Shown here: positions 49,916-59,842 of the stretch, one piece after another
Position numbering within the stretch: the first letter of the stretch is position 1
Layout of the letters: the number at the start of each line of letters is the position of its first letter
DNA from: Parasulfuritortus sp037439465
GTDB taxonomy: Bacteria > Pseudomonadota > Gammaproteobacteria > Burkholderiales > Thiobacillaceae
Length of the DNA stretch: 64,000 nt
Assembly: GCA_037439465.1 (NCBI GenBank)
Contig: JBBIVX010000009.1
Coordinates: 28,986 to 92,985 of the forward strand
Reading direction: 5' to 3'
The notes under the pieces: model-generated
Told to the model about the DNA's origin: nothing
The model's database searches: none
The model's input: the letters and a program-made list of their open reading frames with translations, nothing else
Position numbers and translations under genes: made by a program

Positions 49916-50756
49916 CCTGGCCTCCCGCCGCTTCCATCGCGCCACCGGATAAAGGCAGATAGAGCGAGAACACACTCCCCCGGCCCAACTCCGATTGCAC
50001 CTCCACCCAGCCGCCATGGGCATCCGCCATCTGTTTGACGATGGCCAGGCCAAGACCGCTGCCCTCCGGCCGGGTGGTATAGAAAGGATCGAACAGTCTG
50101 TTCACGTCCTCGGGGGCGATGCCCGTCCCCTCATCTTCCACCCGCAGGGCAATGAAGGCGCCACCCCCTGTCACCGCCAGGGCGACACGGCCGCCCGGCC
50201 GGCTGGCCTGGATGGCATTCTCCAGCAAGTTGAGCAAGGCCCCCTGCACGCCCTGGCGATCGGCCTCCAGCTCAATCTCGCCATCGCCGCCACGGCGTTC
50301 CAACCGTACCTGCCCGGCCTCCGCCAAAGGCTCGATGACCGCCCAGACCGTATCCAGCAAAGAGCGCAGCGTGAAGCGCGTGCGCTGCCCCTGCTGCCCC
50401 TTGACGAAGGCCAGCATGTCCTGGATCAGCCGTTCCAGATAGCGCAGCCGGTCGAGGGTCTTGTCCGCAAAACGCCGCCGATCCGCCTCACTCAGTCCGG
50501 ACCGGGTCAGATGCCCGCCATACAGCAGGGCGGCCGCCAGCGGGGTGCGCAGCTGATGCGCCAACCTGGCCGCCACCTCGCCCAGCAGGGAGAGGCGCTC
50601 GCGCCGCGCCAGTTCGCCGTTGGCCGCCGCCAACTCGGCGGACAGACGCGCCACCTGGCCCTGCAATTCCGCATAGGCCTCGGCCAGCCTATCCGAGGTG
50701 GCGCTGAACAAGCGGAAGGCCTCGCGCAGATCTTTATCGTCGTGTGCCGTGGTCAC
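49908..50756 (-). CDS. fleS: Flagellar sensor histidine kinase FleS/FlrB
   Basis: The 282-residue soluble kinase lacks membrane segments. An N-terminal coiled coil (about 25-55) precedes the HisKA box with His67 (LAHQLRTPLAAALLYGGHL) and a HATPase domain with NLLENAIQASRPGG, DEGTGIAPEDV and GSGLGLAIVKQ. There is no PAS domain, unlike many FleS. It phosphorylates FleR, presumably in response to basal body assembly. Confidence 0.9.
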   Translation of the reverse strand: MTTAHDDKDLREAFRLFSATSDRLAEAYAELQGQVARLSAELAAANGELARRERLSLLGEVAARLAHQLRTPLAAALLYGGHLTRSGLSEADRRRFADKTLDRLRYLERLIQDMLAFVKGQQGQRTRFTLRSLLDTVWAVIEPLAEAGQVRLERRGGDGEIELEADRQGVQGALLNLLENAIQASRPGGRVALAVTGGGAFIALRVEDEGTGIAPEDVNRLFDPFYTTRPEGSGLGLAIVKQMADAHGGWVEVQSELGRGSVFSLYLPLSGGAMEAAGGQGG

Positions 50757-50812
50757 AGCCGCCCTTTTTACTCAGATCGAAGTCTCTGCATACCTGAATA
50801 ACCGCTCCGCCG

Positions 50813-52123
50813 TCAAACATCGGGGACATACACAAAGTACGCCGCCACCGGCTTGAGCATGGCATCGCCGGGCTGGTCGCCCGATGTGGACGCCATGAAG
50901 CGTACCTCCAGGAGCAGCCGCACCACCCCAGGCGTCCTGGCCTTGAGGTTCTTTTCCCAAGCCGCCGGCAGTGGCACCGTGACCTCCTTTACCAGATGGT
51001 GGGCGACAGACTTGGCCCGCTCCGCCGCGCTCACGTTCAGTCGCAGGGCAGGCGGCGGGTTCTCGCTGACACATGCCGCGGTCATCGCCGACAAGTGCCC
51101 GGCTGCCGCCACGTCACCCCGTTCCAGGTCATCCAGCAGCGCGATGATCGATTTGCGTGGCGCGCAGACCGCCAGCCAGCGCAACTCTACCGTCATACCG
51201 CCCTCGGCCGGCCCCTCCGCCGCCTCGCCGGCAAAGGACAGGGAGAGCGTCCGAGCCTCGCCGCCGATCCAGAGCGGCGCTGGTGGCGCCCAGCCGATCC
51301 GCCAGCGGCGGCTGAATGGCTGCCTGACCTCCTGCCCCCCTTCGCCCGGCAACCAGGCATAGCCCTCGATAAACCAGGCAAGTCCCGAACCCTCACGGCC
51401 GAGGCCGATGCCGCTGACCCAGGCCGAGCCGGCGATATGGCCACGCTCGGCCTCCGCCAAAGCCGCCCAGTCCGGGCGCAACGGCAGAAAGACAAGTGTA
51501 CGCCTTAGACGCCAACGTCCACCGTGGGGCGCCAGGTCCGGCACCGCCGCCGCTGGCTCGGCGCCGGCGGCAGGCACGGCAACGGCGGACGCAACGGCAG
51601 TCGGGGTAGTGGCCGCGACCGCCGGGACCCAGCTTGCGCGCGCCAACAGTTCGCGCAATGACAGCGGCAGCGATTGCCTCTGGCCGGGCGACAGCGCCAC
51701 CATCTGATAGGCCTCGCCGTCATGCACCGCCACCAGTTGGAAGACCGTGGCATCGCCCGCCAGGCTGGGCCGCCGACAGAGGCGCCAACGCCGCGCGCCC
51801 GCCTCCACCCAGTCAAAGCTCGCCGCGGTCCCATAATGCGCCGTCCAGCGGGCCTCCAATTGCTCAAGGAAACGCGCCTCATCGATCTTGAGCCGCGGCC
51901 GCTGCCGCGGCAGGAACACCTCCAGCCGCGCTTCCGTACCCTCCAGGCGCAAGATGAGACTGTCTTCGGCCGTCTCCGCCGCTGCCTCTGCTCGCTCCCA
52001 GGGCGGCTCATACTCGAGCTGCAAGGCTCCCAGCCGCGCGCTCGCCGGCCAGGCCGGGATAGACGCCCCGGCCAGGCAGAAGGCAAGCCAAGCCAGCCGT
52101 ATTCCCCGATAATTCACCATCAT
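50813..52123 (-). CDS. Exported protein of unknown function (about 436 aa)
   Basis: I do not recognise the family. A signal peptide is clear (RLAWLAFCLAGASIPAWPASA). The body alternates beta-rich segments with Trp-rich and Arg-rich stretches and a low-complexity Ala/Pro/Val linker (about residues 185-205). Only a few cysteines are present (LCRRP, AVCAPRKS, AACVSEN). The start is ATG 52123 or 52120, overlapping the divergent hrpA start. It precedes fleS on the same strand with a 56-nt gap, but nothing links it to motility by sequence. Confidence 0.7.
   Translation of the reverse strand: MMVNYRGIRLAWLAFCLAGASIPAWPASARLGALQLEYEPPWERAEAAAETAEDSLILRLEGTEARLEVFLPRQRPRLKIDEARFLEQLEARWTAHYGTAASFDWVEAGARRWRLCRRPSLAGDATVFQLVAVHDGEAYQMVALSPGQRQSLPLSLRELLARASWVPAVAATTPTAVASAVAVPAAGAEPAAAVPDLAPHGGRWRLRRTLVFLPLRPDWAALAEAERGHIAGSAWVSGIGLGREGSGLAWFIEGYAWLPGEGGQEVRQPFSRRWRIGWAPPAPLWIGGEARTLSLSFAGEAAEGPAEGGMTVELRWLAVCAPRKSIIALLDDLERGDVAAAGHLSAMTAACVSENPPPALRLNVSAAERAKSVAHHLVKEVTVPLPAAWEKNLKARTPGVVRLLLEVRFMASTSGDQPGDAMLKPVAAYFVYVPDV
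52108..52113 (+). promoter_or_regulatory. -10-like box 8 nt before the hrpA start
   Basis: GATAAT (5 of 6) ends 8 nt before ATG 52122, and no Shine-Dalgarno is visible, compatible with a nearly leaderless mRNA. Confidence 0.25.
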
Positions 52124-55100
52124 GTCCGCTTCACACCCCCTACCCACACCGCCGGCGCACATCGATTTCCCCGAGCATCTGCCCGTTTGCGCGCAGCGTG
52201 AGCATATCGCCGCCGCGCTCGCCGCGCATCAGGTCATCATCGTCTGCGGCGAGACCGGATCGGGCAAGACCACCCAATTGCCCAAGATTGCCTGGGCCGC
52301 CGGGCGCGGCCGCCATGGCCTGATCGGCATGACCCAGCCGCGCCGCATCGCCGCCAAGAGCGTAGCCGGCCGGCTGGCCGAGGAGACTCGAACGCGGTTG
52401 GGCGGTTTCGTCGGCTGGCAGGTCCGCTTCCACGACCAGGCCGGGCCCGACAGCCGCATCAAGGTGATGACCGACGGCCTATTGCTGGCTCAGACCCAGT
52501 CCGATCCGGACTTTGACGCTTATGACACCCTCATCCTGGATGAAGCGCACGAGCGCAGCCTCAACATCGACTTCCTGCTCGGCTATCTCAAAAGACTGCT
52601 GCCGCGCCGGCCGGATCTCAAACTGATTGTCTCCTCCGCCACCCTCGAGGCGGAGCGTTTCTCCGCCTATTTTGGCGGCGCGCCGGTGCTCGAGGTGTCG
52701 GGCCGGACCTATCCAGTGGAGATCCGTTACCGGCCACCGGTCGAACAGGCGGAGACGAAGCCCGACAAGGACGACACGCGCGCGGCCGAGGAACCCGATC
52801 TCGACGCCGCCCTGCTCGCGGCCGTCGATGAACTGGCGCGCGCGGGGGACGGCGACATACTGGTCTTCCTCCCCGGCGAGCGGGAGATACGCGAGGCGCA
52901 CGAACTACTGCGCAAGCATCACCCCGATCACACGGAGATTTTGCCGCTCTTTGCCCGCCTGTCGGTGAACGAACAGGAGCGTATATTTCAGAACCACCCC
53001 GGCCGCCGCATCGTGCTGGCCACCAACGTCGCCGAGACCTCGCTCACCGTACCTGGCATCCGTTATGTGGTGGACGCCGGCCAGGCGCGAGTGAAACGCT
53101 ATTCCATCCGCAACAAGATCGAACAACTGAAGATCGAGAAGATCTCCCAGGCCTCTGCCAACCAGCGCGCCGGCCGTTGCGGCCGAGTCGCCGCCGGCAT
53201 CTGCGTCCGGCTCTACGACGAGCAGGACTTCCAGGCACGGCCGCCCTACACCACACCTGAACTGCTGCGTTCCTCGCTAGCCGGCGTGATCTTGCGGATG
53301 AAGTCGCTTGGGCTTCCCGAGATCGACGCCTTCCCCTTCCTTGACCCACCCGAAGCCAAGCGCATCCGCGACGGCCAGGCCCAGCTCAACGAACTCAACG
53401 CCCTCGACGCCGATGGCCGTCTCACCGGTATCGGCCGCGAGCTGGCCCATCTGCCCATCGATCCCCGTCTCGGCCGTATATTGGTGGCGGCCAAGGAAAA
53501 GGCCGTGCTGCACGAGGCGCTGGTCATCGCCGCCTACCTGTCGGTGCAGGATCCACGCGAGCGGCCGCTCGACCGGCAGGCGGCCGCCGACCAGAAACAC
53601 CGCCGTTTCGCCGACGAGAACTCGGATTTCTTCGCCATCCTCAAGTTGTGGCATTACCTCGACACGCTGCATGCGCACCGCAAGTCGCAACGCAAATTCC
53701 GCGAGGCGCTCAAGGATGACTTTCTCTCCCCCAACCGGGTGCGCGAATGGCGCGACGTCCACAGCCAGCTCGCCACTCAGGTGAAGGAGCTGGGCTGGAA
53801 GGTCGCTCACCCCCTTCCTCCTCCAGGGGCAAGGGAACCTACTCTCGCCCCTGGAGGGAGCAGGGGCCCCGAAGAGCCGCTGGAGGGGGCGGCGTCTTAT
53901 GCCAACCTGCACCAGGCGCTGCTGCCCGGCCTGCTCGGCAACCTCGGTATGCTCACCGAGGAAGGGCTGTACCTCGGAGCGCGGACGCTGAAATTCCTGC
54001 CCTTCCCCGGCTCCGGCGTGAAAAAGAAACCAAAGTGGGTGATGGCAGCCGAGATCGTCGAGACCCGCCGCGTCTATGCCCGCACCCTCGCCCGCATCGA
54101 GCCAGTGTGGATCGAGCAGGCCGGCCGGCATTTGCTCAAGGTGAGCTACTCCGACCCCCACTGGGCCAAGAAACCGGCCCACGTCGCCGCCGCCATGCGC
54201 GCGACCCTCTATGGCCTGCCGGTGGTCAGCGGCCGCCAGGTGCACTATGGCCCCATCGACCCCGTCAAGGCGCGGGAAATCTTTATCCGCGCCGCCCTGG
54301 TCGAAGGCGACTACGACACCCGCTCGGCCTTCTTCGGTCACAACAAACGCCTGCTCGCCGAGATCGACGAACTCGCCCAACGTGCGCGTGATGCCCGGCT
54401 GGCCGTCGATGAGGAGGTTCTCTACCGTTTTTTCGACGACCGCATTCCCGAAGGCATCCACACCGGCGCCGCCTTCGAGAAATGGCTGCGCGCAGCCGAG
54501 GCCAAATCGCCCAGGCTGCTGCACCTTTCCCGCGCCGATCTCTTCAACGAACGCGGCGCCGACGCCCGCGATTACCCCAAAGAAATCGATCTTGGTGGCG
54601 TGCGCTTTGCCCTGGCCTACCGTTTCGACCCCGGCAGTGAAGACGACGGCGTCACTCTGCTGGTGCCACTGGCGGCCCTCAACCAGGTGCCGGCGACACG
54701 CTGCGACTGGCTGGTGCCTGGCCTGCGGGAGGAAAAGTTGCAAGCGCTGATCAAGGGCCTGCCGCAATCGCTGCGGCGCACCTTCGTGCCGGTCCCGGCA
54801 TTCGCCCACGCCGCCGCCGAGGCCCTGAAGCCGGGCGACGTGCCGCTCACCGAGGCTCTTTCCGGCTTCCTACGCCAAGCCACCGGCCAGGACGTCCCGG
54901 GCGACGCCTGGCGACTCGAAACCCTGGCGCCGCACCTGACGATGAACTACCGGGTATTGGACGAAGGCAACCGCATCGTCGCCGAGGGCCGCGACCTGGC
55001 GGCACTCCGCCGGCAATTGGGAGAAACGGCCAGCCGCCGTCTGCAGGCGGCGACGGCGGCGCAGGAACGTGAGGCGGTGAGCCGCTGGGATTTCGGCGAT

Positions 55101-55940
55101 CTGCCCGAGCAGGTCGAGGTGAAAAGCGGCGGCCGCGCCCTCGCCGCCTTCCCCGCCCTGGTCGAGGAAGGCGATGGAACGGTACGACTGCGCCTCGTCG
55201 ACAGCCCGACCCTGGCCCGCGCGCAGCACCGGCGCGGTGTCTGCCGGCTCATCTGGCGCAGCTTCCCTGATCTATTGAAGCACGTCGAAAAAGACCTGGC
55301 CGTGCGGCTCAAGGCAGCGGCGATGCAATACGCGCTGCTCGACAAAGGACTCGGCCTGAACGAACTGCGGGCCGACCTGCTTGATTCCGCCGCCCGCGCC
55401 GTGCTGCCCGGCGATCCCGCCGACCTGCGCCAGCAAAACGCCTTTGACAGCGCCGCCCAAACGGCCCGCCCGCGCCTGCTCGAAACCGCCCGCGAGACCG
55501 CCCGACTGGCGGCCGAATGCCTCGACCATGGCCATAGGCTGAAGCAGGCGCTGACGCGGCTGCCGGCCGCCGGGGAAGCGGTCGCCGACATGCGGGCGCA
55601 ATTGCGTGAACTCGTTTTTCCCGGCTTCGTCGCCAGACTGCCGCCGGCACGGCTCACCCACTTGCCGCGCTACCTGCGCGCCATCGAGCAGCGGCTCGTG
55701 AAACTAGCAAGCCGGCCGGAACGGGACGCCCAGATGATGCGCGCCATGGCGCCGCTGCTCAGCCAGTGGCGGGCTCGCCGCCAGCGTGAGGAACAGGCCG
55801 GCGGCGTAAGCGCGGCGCTGGAGGATTTTCATTGGCTGCTGGAGGAGCTGCGGGTATCCCTCTTTGCGCAGGCGTTGAAAACCCCGGAGCCGGTGTCAGT
55901 CAAACGTCTGGAAAAACGCTGGCAGGAGATCGCCCGCTGA
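52122..55940 (+). CDS. hrpA: ATP-dependent RNA helicase HrpA
   Basis: The 1272-residue DEAH-box helicase has Walker A GETGSGKTTQLP (about 42-53), DEAH in LDEAHERS (about 141), SSATLEAERF, the helicase C-terminal domain with TNVAETSLTVPGIRYVVD and QRAGRCGRV, and the long DUF3418-type C-terminal half. HrpA acts on structured mRNA and rescues stalled ribosomes in E. coli. An in-frame Pro/Gly/Glu-rich insert at about residues 562-590 is encoded by an inverted repeat and falls just before the conserved SYANLHQALLPGLLGNLG block. ATG 52122 overlaps the divergent exported-protein start. Confidence 0.95.
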   Translation: MSASHPLPTPPAHIDFPEHLPVCAQREHIAAALAAHQVIIVCGETGSGKTTQLPKIAWAAGRGRHGLIGMTQPRRIAAKSVAGRLAEETRTRLGGFVGWQVRFHDQAGPDSRIKVMTDGLLLAQTQSDPDFDAYDTLILDEAHERSLNIDFLLGYLKRLLPRRPDLKLIVSSATLEAERFSAYFGGAPVLEVSGRTYPVEIRYRPPVEQAETKPDKDDTRAAEEPDLDAALLAAVDELARAGDGDILVFLPGEREIREAHELLRKHHPDHTEILPLFARLSVNEQERIFQNHPGRRIVLATNVAETSLTVPGIRYVVDAGQARVKRYSIRNKIEQLKIEKISQASANQRAGRCGRVAAGICVRLYDEQDFQARPPYTTPELLRSSLAGVILRMKSLGLPEIDAFPFLDPPEAKRIRDGQAQLNELNALDADGRLTGIGRELAHLPIDPRLGRILVAAKEKAVLHEALVIAAYLSVQDPRERPLDRQAAADQKHRRFADENSDFFAILKLWHYLDTLHAHRKSQRKFREALKDDFLSPNRVREWRDVHSQLATQVKELGWKVAHPLPPPGAREPTLAPGGSRGPEEPLEGAASYANLHQALLPGLLGNLGMLTEEGLYLGARTLKFLPFPGSGVKKKPKWVMAAEIVETRRVYARTLARIEPVWIEQAGRHLLKVSYSDPHWAKKPAHVAAAMRATLYGLPVVSGRQVHYGPIDPVKAREIFIRAALVEGDYDTRSAFFGHNKRLLAEIDELAQRARDARLAVDEEVLYRFFDDRIPEGIHTGAAFEKWLRAAEAKSPRLLHLSRADLFNERGADARDYPKEIDLGGVRFALAYRFDPGSEDDGVTLLVPLAALNQVPATRCDWLVPGLREEKLQALIKGLPQSLRRTFVPVPAFAHAAAEALKPGDVPLTEALSGFLRQATGQDVPGDAWRLETLAPHLTMNYRVLDEGNRIVAEGRDLAALRRQLGETASRRLQAATAAQEREAVSRWDFGDLPEQVEVKSGGRALAAFPALVEEGDGTVRLRLVDSPTLARAQHRRGVCRLIWRSFPDLLKHVEKDLAVRLKAAAMQYALLDKGLGLNELRADLLDSAARAVLPGDPADLRQQNAFDSAAQTARPRLLETARETARLAAECLDHGHRLKQALTRLPAAGEAVADMRAQLRELVFPGFVARLPPARLTHLPRYLRAIEQRLVKLASRPERDAQMMRAMAPLLSQWRARRQREEQAGGVSAALEDFHWLLEELRVSLFAQALKTPEPVSVKRLEKRWQEIAR
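53820..53857. repeat. Inverted repeat lodged in frame within hrpA
   Basis: CCTCCAGGGGC (53820-53830) and its exact complement GCCCCTGGAGG (53847-53857) flank 16 nt; CTGGAGGG recurs near 53880. The words look like intergenic repeat DNA, and they encode low-complexity PPPGAREP and APGGSRGPEEP with no counterpart in typical HrpA. Confidence 0.6.
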
Positions 55941-55948
55941 TACGGGCG

Positions 55949-56518
55949 TCAACGGTGGCCTTCGCCATGGCGTAGCCAGGCTTGCGTCTTGCTCGACCAC
56001 AACCAGACGTAGTGCACGCCGGACACCGCCACCAGCAGACTTGTCAGAACCACCAGGTGACGCAGGAAATCCGCTCCCCAGCCGAGCGCCACATCCGCCA
56101 GCACCAGCGCAACCAGGATGAATTCGGCGAAGGTGGCCGCCTTGCCCCACAGGGTCGGCGCCACTTCCAGGCCGCCGGTCAGACTGCGGTAGGCCGCCGC
56201 GCCGGCCAACACCACGGCGTCGCGCAGGACGACCAGTATGCCAAGTGCCAGCGGCAACAGACCAACCCAGACCAGCATGACCAGGGTGGAAAGCAGCATC
56301 ACCTTGTCGGCTATGGGATCCAGCCAGGCCCCAAACACGCTTTTTTGATCGAGCAGGCGGGCCAGGCCGCCATCGAGCAGATCCGTCAGGGCCGCGGCCG
56401 CGAATAGCCAGAAGGCGGTAGCCATCTCTCCCACTGCCAGTTGCCAGACGACCAGCGGCGCCAGCAACAGGCGGCTGGCTGTCAGCAGATTGGGCAGGGT
56501 GTAGAGGCCGTGAGCCAT
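55949..56518 (-). CDS. CDP-alcohol phosphatidyltransferase family protein
   Basis: The 189-residue membrane enzyme has the full CDP-alcohol signature D-x2-DG-x2-AR-x8-G-x3-D-x3-D in DLLDGGLARLLDQKS and VFGAWLDPIADK, with about five to six helices. It makes a phospholipid such as phosphatidylglycerophosphate, so it may be a second pgsA. ATG 56518 (MAHGLYTLPNLLT) is family-like; GTG 56527 is possible. It converges on hrpA with 8 nt between stops. Confidence 0.88.
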   Translation of the reverse strand: MAHGLYTLPNLLTASRLLLAPLVVWQLAVGEMATAFWLFAAAALTDLLDGGLARLLDQKSVFGAWLDPIADKVMLLSTLVMLVWVGLLPLALGILVVLRDAVVLAGAAAYRSLTGGLEVAPTLWGKAATFAEFILVALVLADVALGWGADFLRHLVVLTSLLVAVSGVHYVWLWSSKTQAWLRHGEGHR

Positions 56519-56569
56519 GACCGACACGATAATCCAGTCGGCGCGGCAGACAAAATCCTGTCTTTCCGC

Positions 56570-58120
<1,551 letters not shown>

Positions 58121-58202
58121 GGCGTACTCCGATAGCGCTATTCATCACGCACCGCACGGACAAGGTATCCGTCGGGCCAGCGGTACATCGAGGGGGGAGG
58201 AA

Positions 58203-58289
58203 TTATCGTGTGCCCGCGCAGGGCAGCAGCAGTCGGGTCGCCAGCCGGACCAGGTAGAAGGACGAAAAGACAGACATAGGCGTTTTCAT
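58203..58289 (-). CDS. Candidate leuA leader peptide (28 aa)
   Basis: ATG 58289 opens 28 codons ending in TAA, 82 nt before leuA. The peptide includes YLVRLATRLLLPCAGTR: five leucines in ten residues, with three consecutive CTG codons, as expected for a leucine-sensing leader. A good promoter places the transcription start on the A of its ATG. After the stop, ACGGA/TCCGT and ACCGC/GCGGT can form nested stems, but no T-run is present, so classical intrinsic attenuation is not shown. Predicted from sequence alone. Confidence 0.5.
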   Translation of the reverse strand: MKTPMSVFSSFYLVRLATRLLLPCAGTR

Positions 58290-58295
58290 GGCTCG

Positions 58296-58325
58296 ACTAT
58301 AAACCGGCTATTCCGGCTTGGGCAA
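58296..58325 (-). promoter_or_regulatory. Promoter for the leuA leader transcript
   Basis: Minus strand: TTGCCC (58320-58325, 4/6), 18-nt spacer, TATAGT (58296-58301, 5/6). The -10 ends 6 nt before ATG 58289. It overlaps the pssA stop codon region. Confidence 0.5.
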
Positions 58326-59087
58326 GTCTTTGTCCCGATGGCGGCGCAAGAGGCAGACCAGACCGTAAACGTAACCCGACACCCCATACGCCAGGAACAG
58401 CAAGAACAGGACGATGGGCGGGTCGACCGAGATGAGGGTGATGAACAGGGCGATGAGCACAATGACGATGAAGGGAACGCTCTTGCGCAGGTTGATGTTC
58501 TTGCCGCTGTAAAACTTCAGGTTGCCGACCATGGTCAGGCCCGCGAAAAGCGTCAGGGCCCAGGCCGGCCAGCGCAGGTCGGCACCGTGAAAATGGTTGT
58601 CCGCCGCCACCCAGACCATGCCGGCCACCAGTGAGGCGGCCGCCGGGCTGGGCAGGCCCTGGAACCAACGTTTGTCCTGCACTTCCAGCAGGGTGTTGAA
58701 GCGGGCCAGCCTTAGCGCGGCGCCGGCGCAGTAGATAAAGGCGGCGATCCAGCCCAGTTTGCCCATGCCCTTGAGGGCGAAGCTGTACATCACCAGGGCG
58801 GGCGCGACGCCGAAAGAAACCATGTCGGACAGGGAATCGTATTCCGCGCCAAAGGCACTCTGCGTGCGTGTCAGACGCGCCACCCGGCCATCGAGGCCAT
58901 CGAGCACCATGGCAATGAAGATCGCCGCCGCGGCATGATCGAAGCGGCCGTTCATGGCCTGCACGATGGCATAGAATCCGGCAAACAAGGCCCCGGTGGT
59001 GAACAGATTGGGCAGCAGGTAAATGCCGCGCCGCATGAAGCGGCCCTGATGCGGCATGGTGGGAGGCCTATCTTCCCGCTCGGTCAT
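58308..59087 (-). CDS. pssA: CDP-diacylglycerol-serine O-phosphatidyltransferase
   Basis: The 259-residue membrane enzyme has about seven to eight helices. The CDP-alcohol motif reads DGLDGRVARLTRTQSAFG with AEYDSLSDMVSFG, typical of the type II phosphatidylserine synthases. It supplies phosphatidylserine to the decarboxylase encoded just upstream, with which it overlaps by ATGA. Confidence 0.95.
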   Translation of the reverse strand: MTEREDRPPTMPHQGRFMRRGIYLLPNLFTTGALFAGFYAIVQAMNGRFDHAAAAIFIAMVLDGLDGRVARLTRTQSAFGAEYDSLSDMVSFGVAPALVMYSFALKGMGKLGWIAAFIYCAGAALRLARFNTLLEVQDKRWFQGLPSPAAASLVAGMVWVAADNHFHGADLRWPAWALTLFAGLTMVGNLKFYSGKNINLRKSVPFIVIVLIALFITLISVDPPIVLFLLFLAYGVSGYVYGLVCLLRRHRDKDLPKPE

Positions 59088-59761
59088 GCCGCAGCCAGTT
59101 CAGCCAGCACGTCCTGCGAAGCGCGCACCTTGTCGCCCAGGGCCACCCGCGGCCTGGCGCTGGTGGGCAGGTAAACATCGACGCGCGAACCGAAGCGGAT
59201 GAAACCGTAACGCTGGCCGCGACACAGATAGTCACCCGGCTCGACATAGCACAGTATGCGGCGCGCGATGAGACCGGCCACCTGGACGCAGGTGATGTCC
59301 TGGCCATCCGCCGTGCGCAGATGCAGGGCATTGCGCTCGTTCTCGGTGGAGGCCTTGGCGAGATCGGCATTGACGAACTTGCCCGGGCTGTACCAGCGCG
59401 CCACCACCTCGCCATCGACCGGGGCGCGATTGGAGTGTACGTTGAAGACGTTCATGAACACGCTGATCTTCAGCGCTTCGCGCTTGAGCCAGGGATCATC
59501 GACCTTTTCCACGACGATGACGCGGCCGTCGGCCGGCACCAGGACCAAGTTGTCGCCGATCGGGATGCGCCGGGCAGGGTCGCGGAAGAACTGCAACACG
59601 AAGGCAAACACGGTCCAGCCCAGGATCGTGGTGACCGGGCCGGAGAAATAGGTGGCCAACAACGCCAGCACCAAGGCCCCGGCCAGAAACGGCCAGCCTT
59701 CACGGGCGATGATGGGATGCGGCCAGGCGGCCTTGGAGGGGGGGCAGATGCCGATGCACAT
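59084..59761 (-). CDS. psd: Phosphatidylserine decarboxylase proenzyme
   Basis: The 225-residue short-type Psd has an N-terminal membrane segment (LAGALVLALLATYFSG), FVLQFFRDPAR, SVFMNVFNVHSNRAP-like substrate region and the autocleavage site Gly-Ser in IRFGSRVDVYLP, which yields the pyruvoyl alpha chain. It makes phosphatidylethanolamine. The N-terminus from ATG 59761 (CIGICPPSKAAW) is atypical, and repeat element E lies directly upstream, so the natural start is uncertain. Confidence 0.93.
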   Translation of the reverse strand: MCIGICPPSKAAWPHPIIAREGWPFLAGALVLALLATYFSGPVTTILGWTVFAFVLQFFRDPARRIPIGDNLVLVPADGRVIVVEKVDDPWLKREALKISVFMNVFNVHSNRAPVDGEVVARWYSPGKFVNADLAKASTENERNALHLRTADGQDITCVQVAGLIARRILCYVEPGDYLCRGQRYGFIRFGSRVDVYLPTSARPRVALGDKVRASQDVLAELAAA

Positions 59762-59767
59762 GGCGCG

Positions 59768-59837
59768 AGTTAGAAGTCAGGGATGAGCAGTGAGGAGAGG
59801 CGGTTTCCCCCTCGCTCCCCTCTGCTCACCCCTCACG
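59768..59837. repeat. Intergenic repeat-word element E
   Basis: Purine-rich GGGATGAGCAGTGAGGAGAGG is followed by complementary-type words CCCTCGCTCCCCTCTGCTCA. The 12-mer CTCACCCCTCAC (59825-59836) is identical to 2157-2168. It fills the ilvC-psd gap. Confidence 0.55.
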
Positions 59838-59842
59838 CAGTT

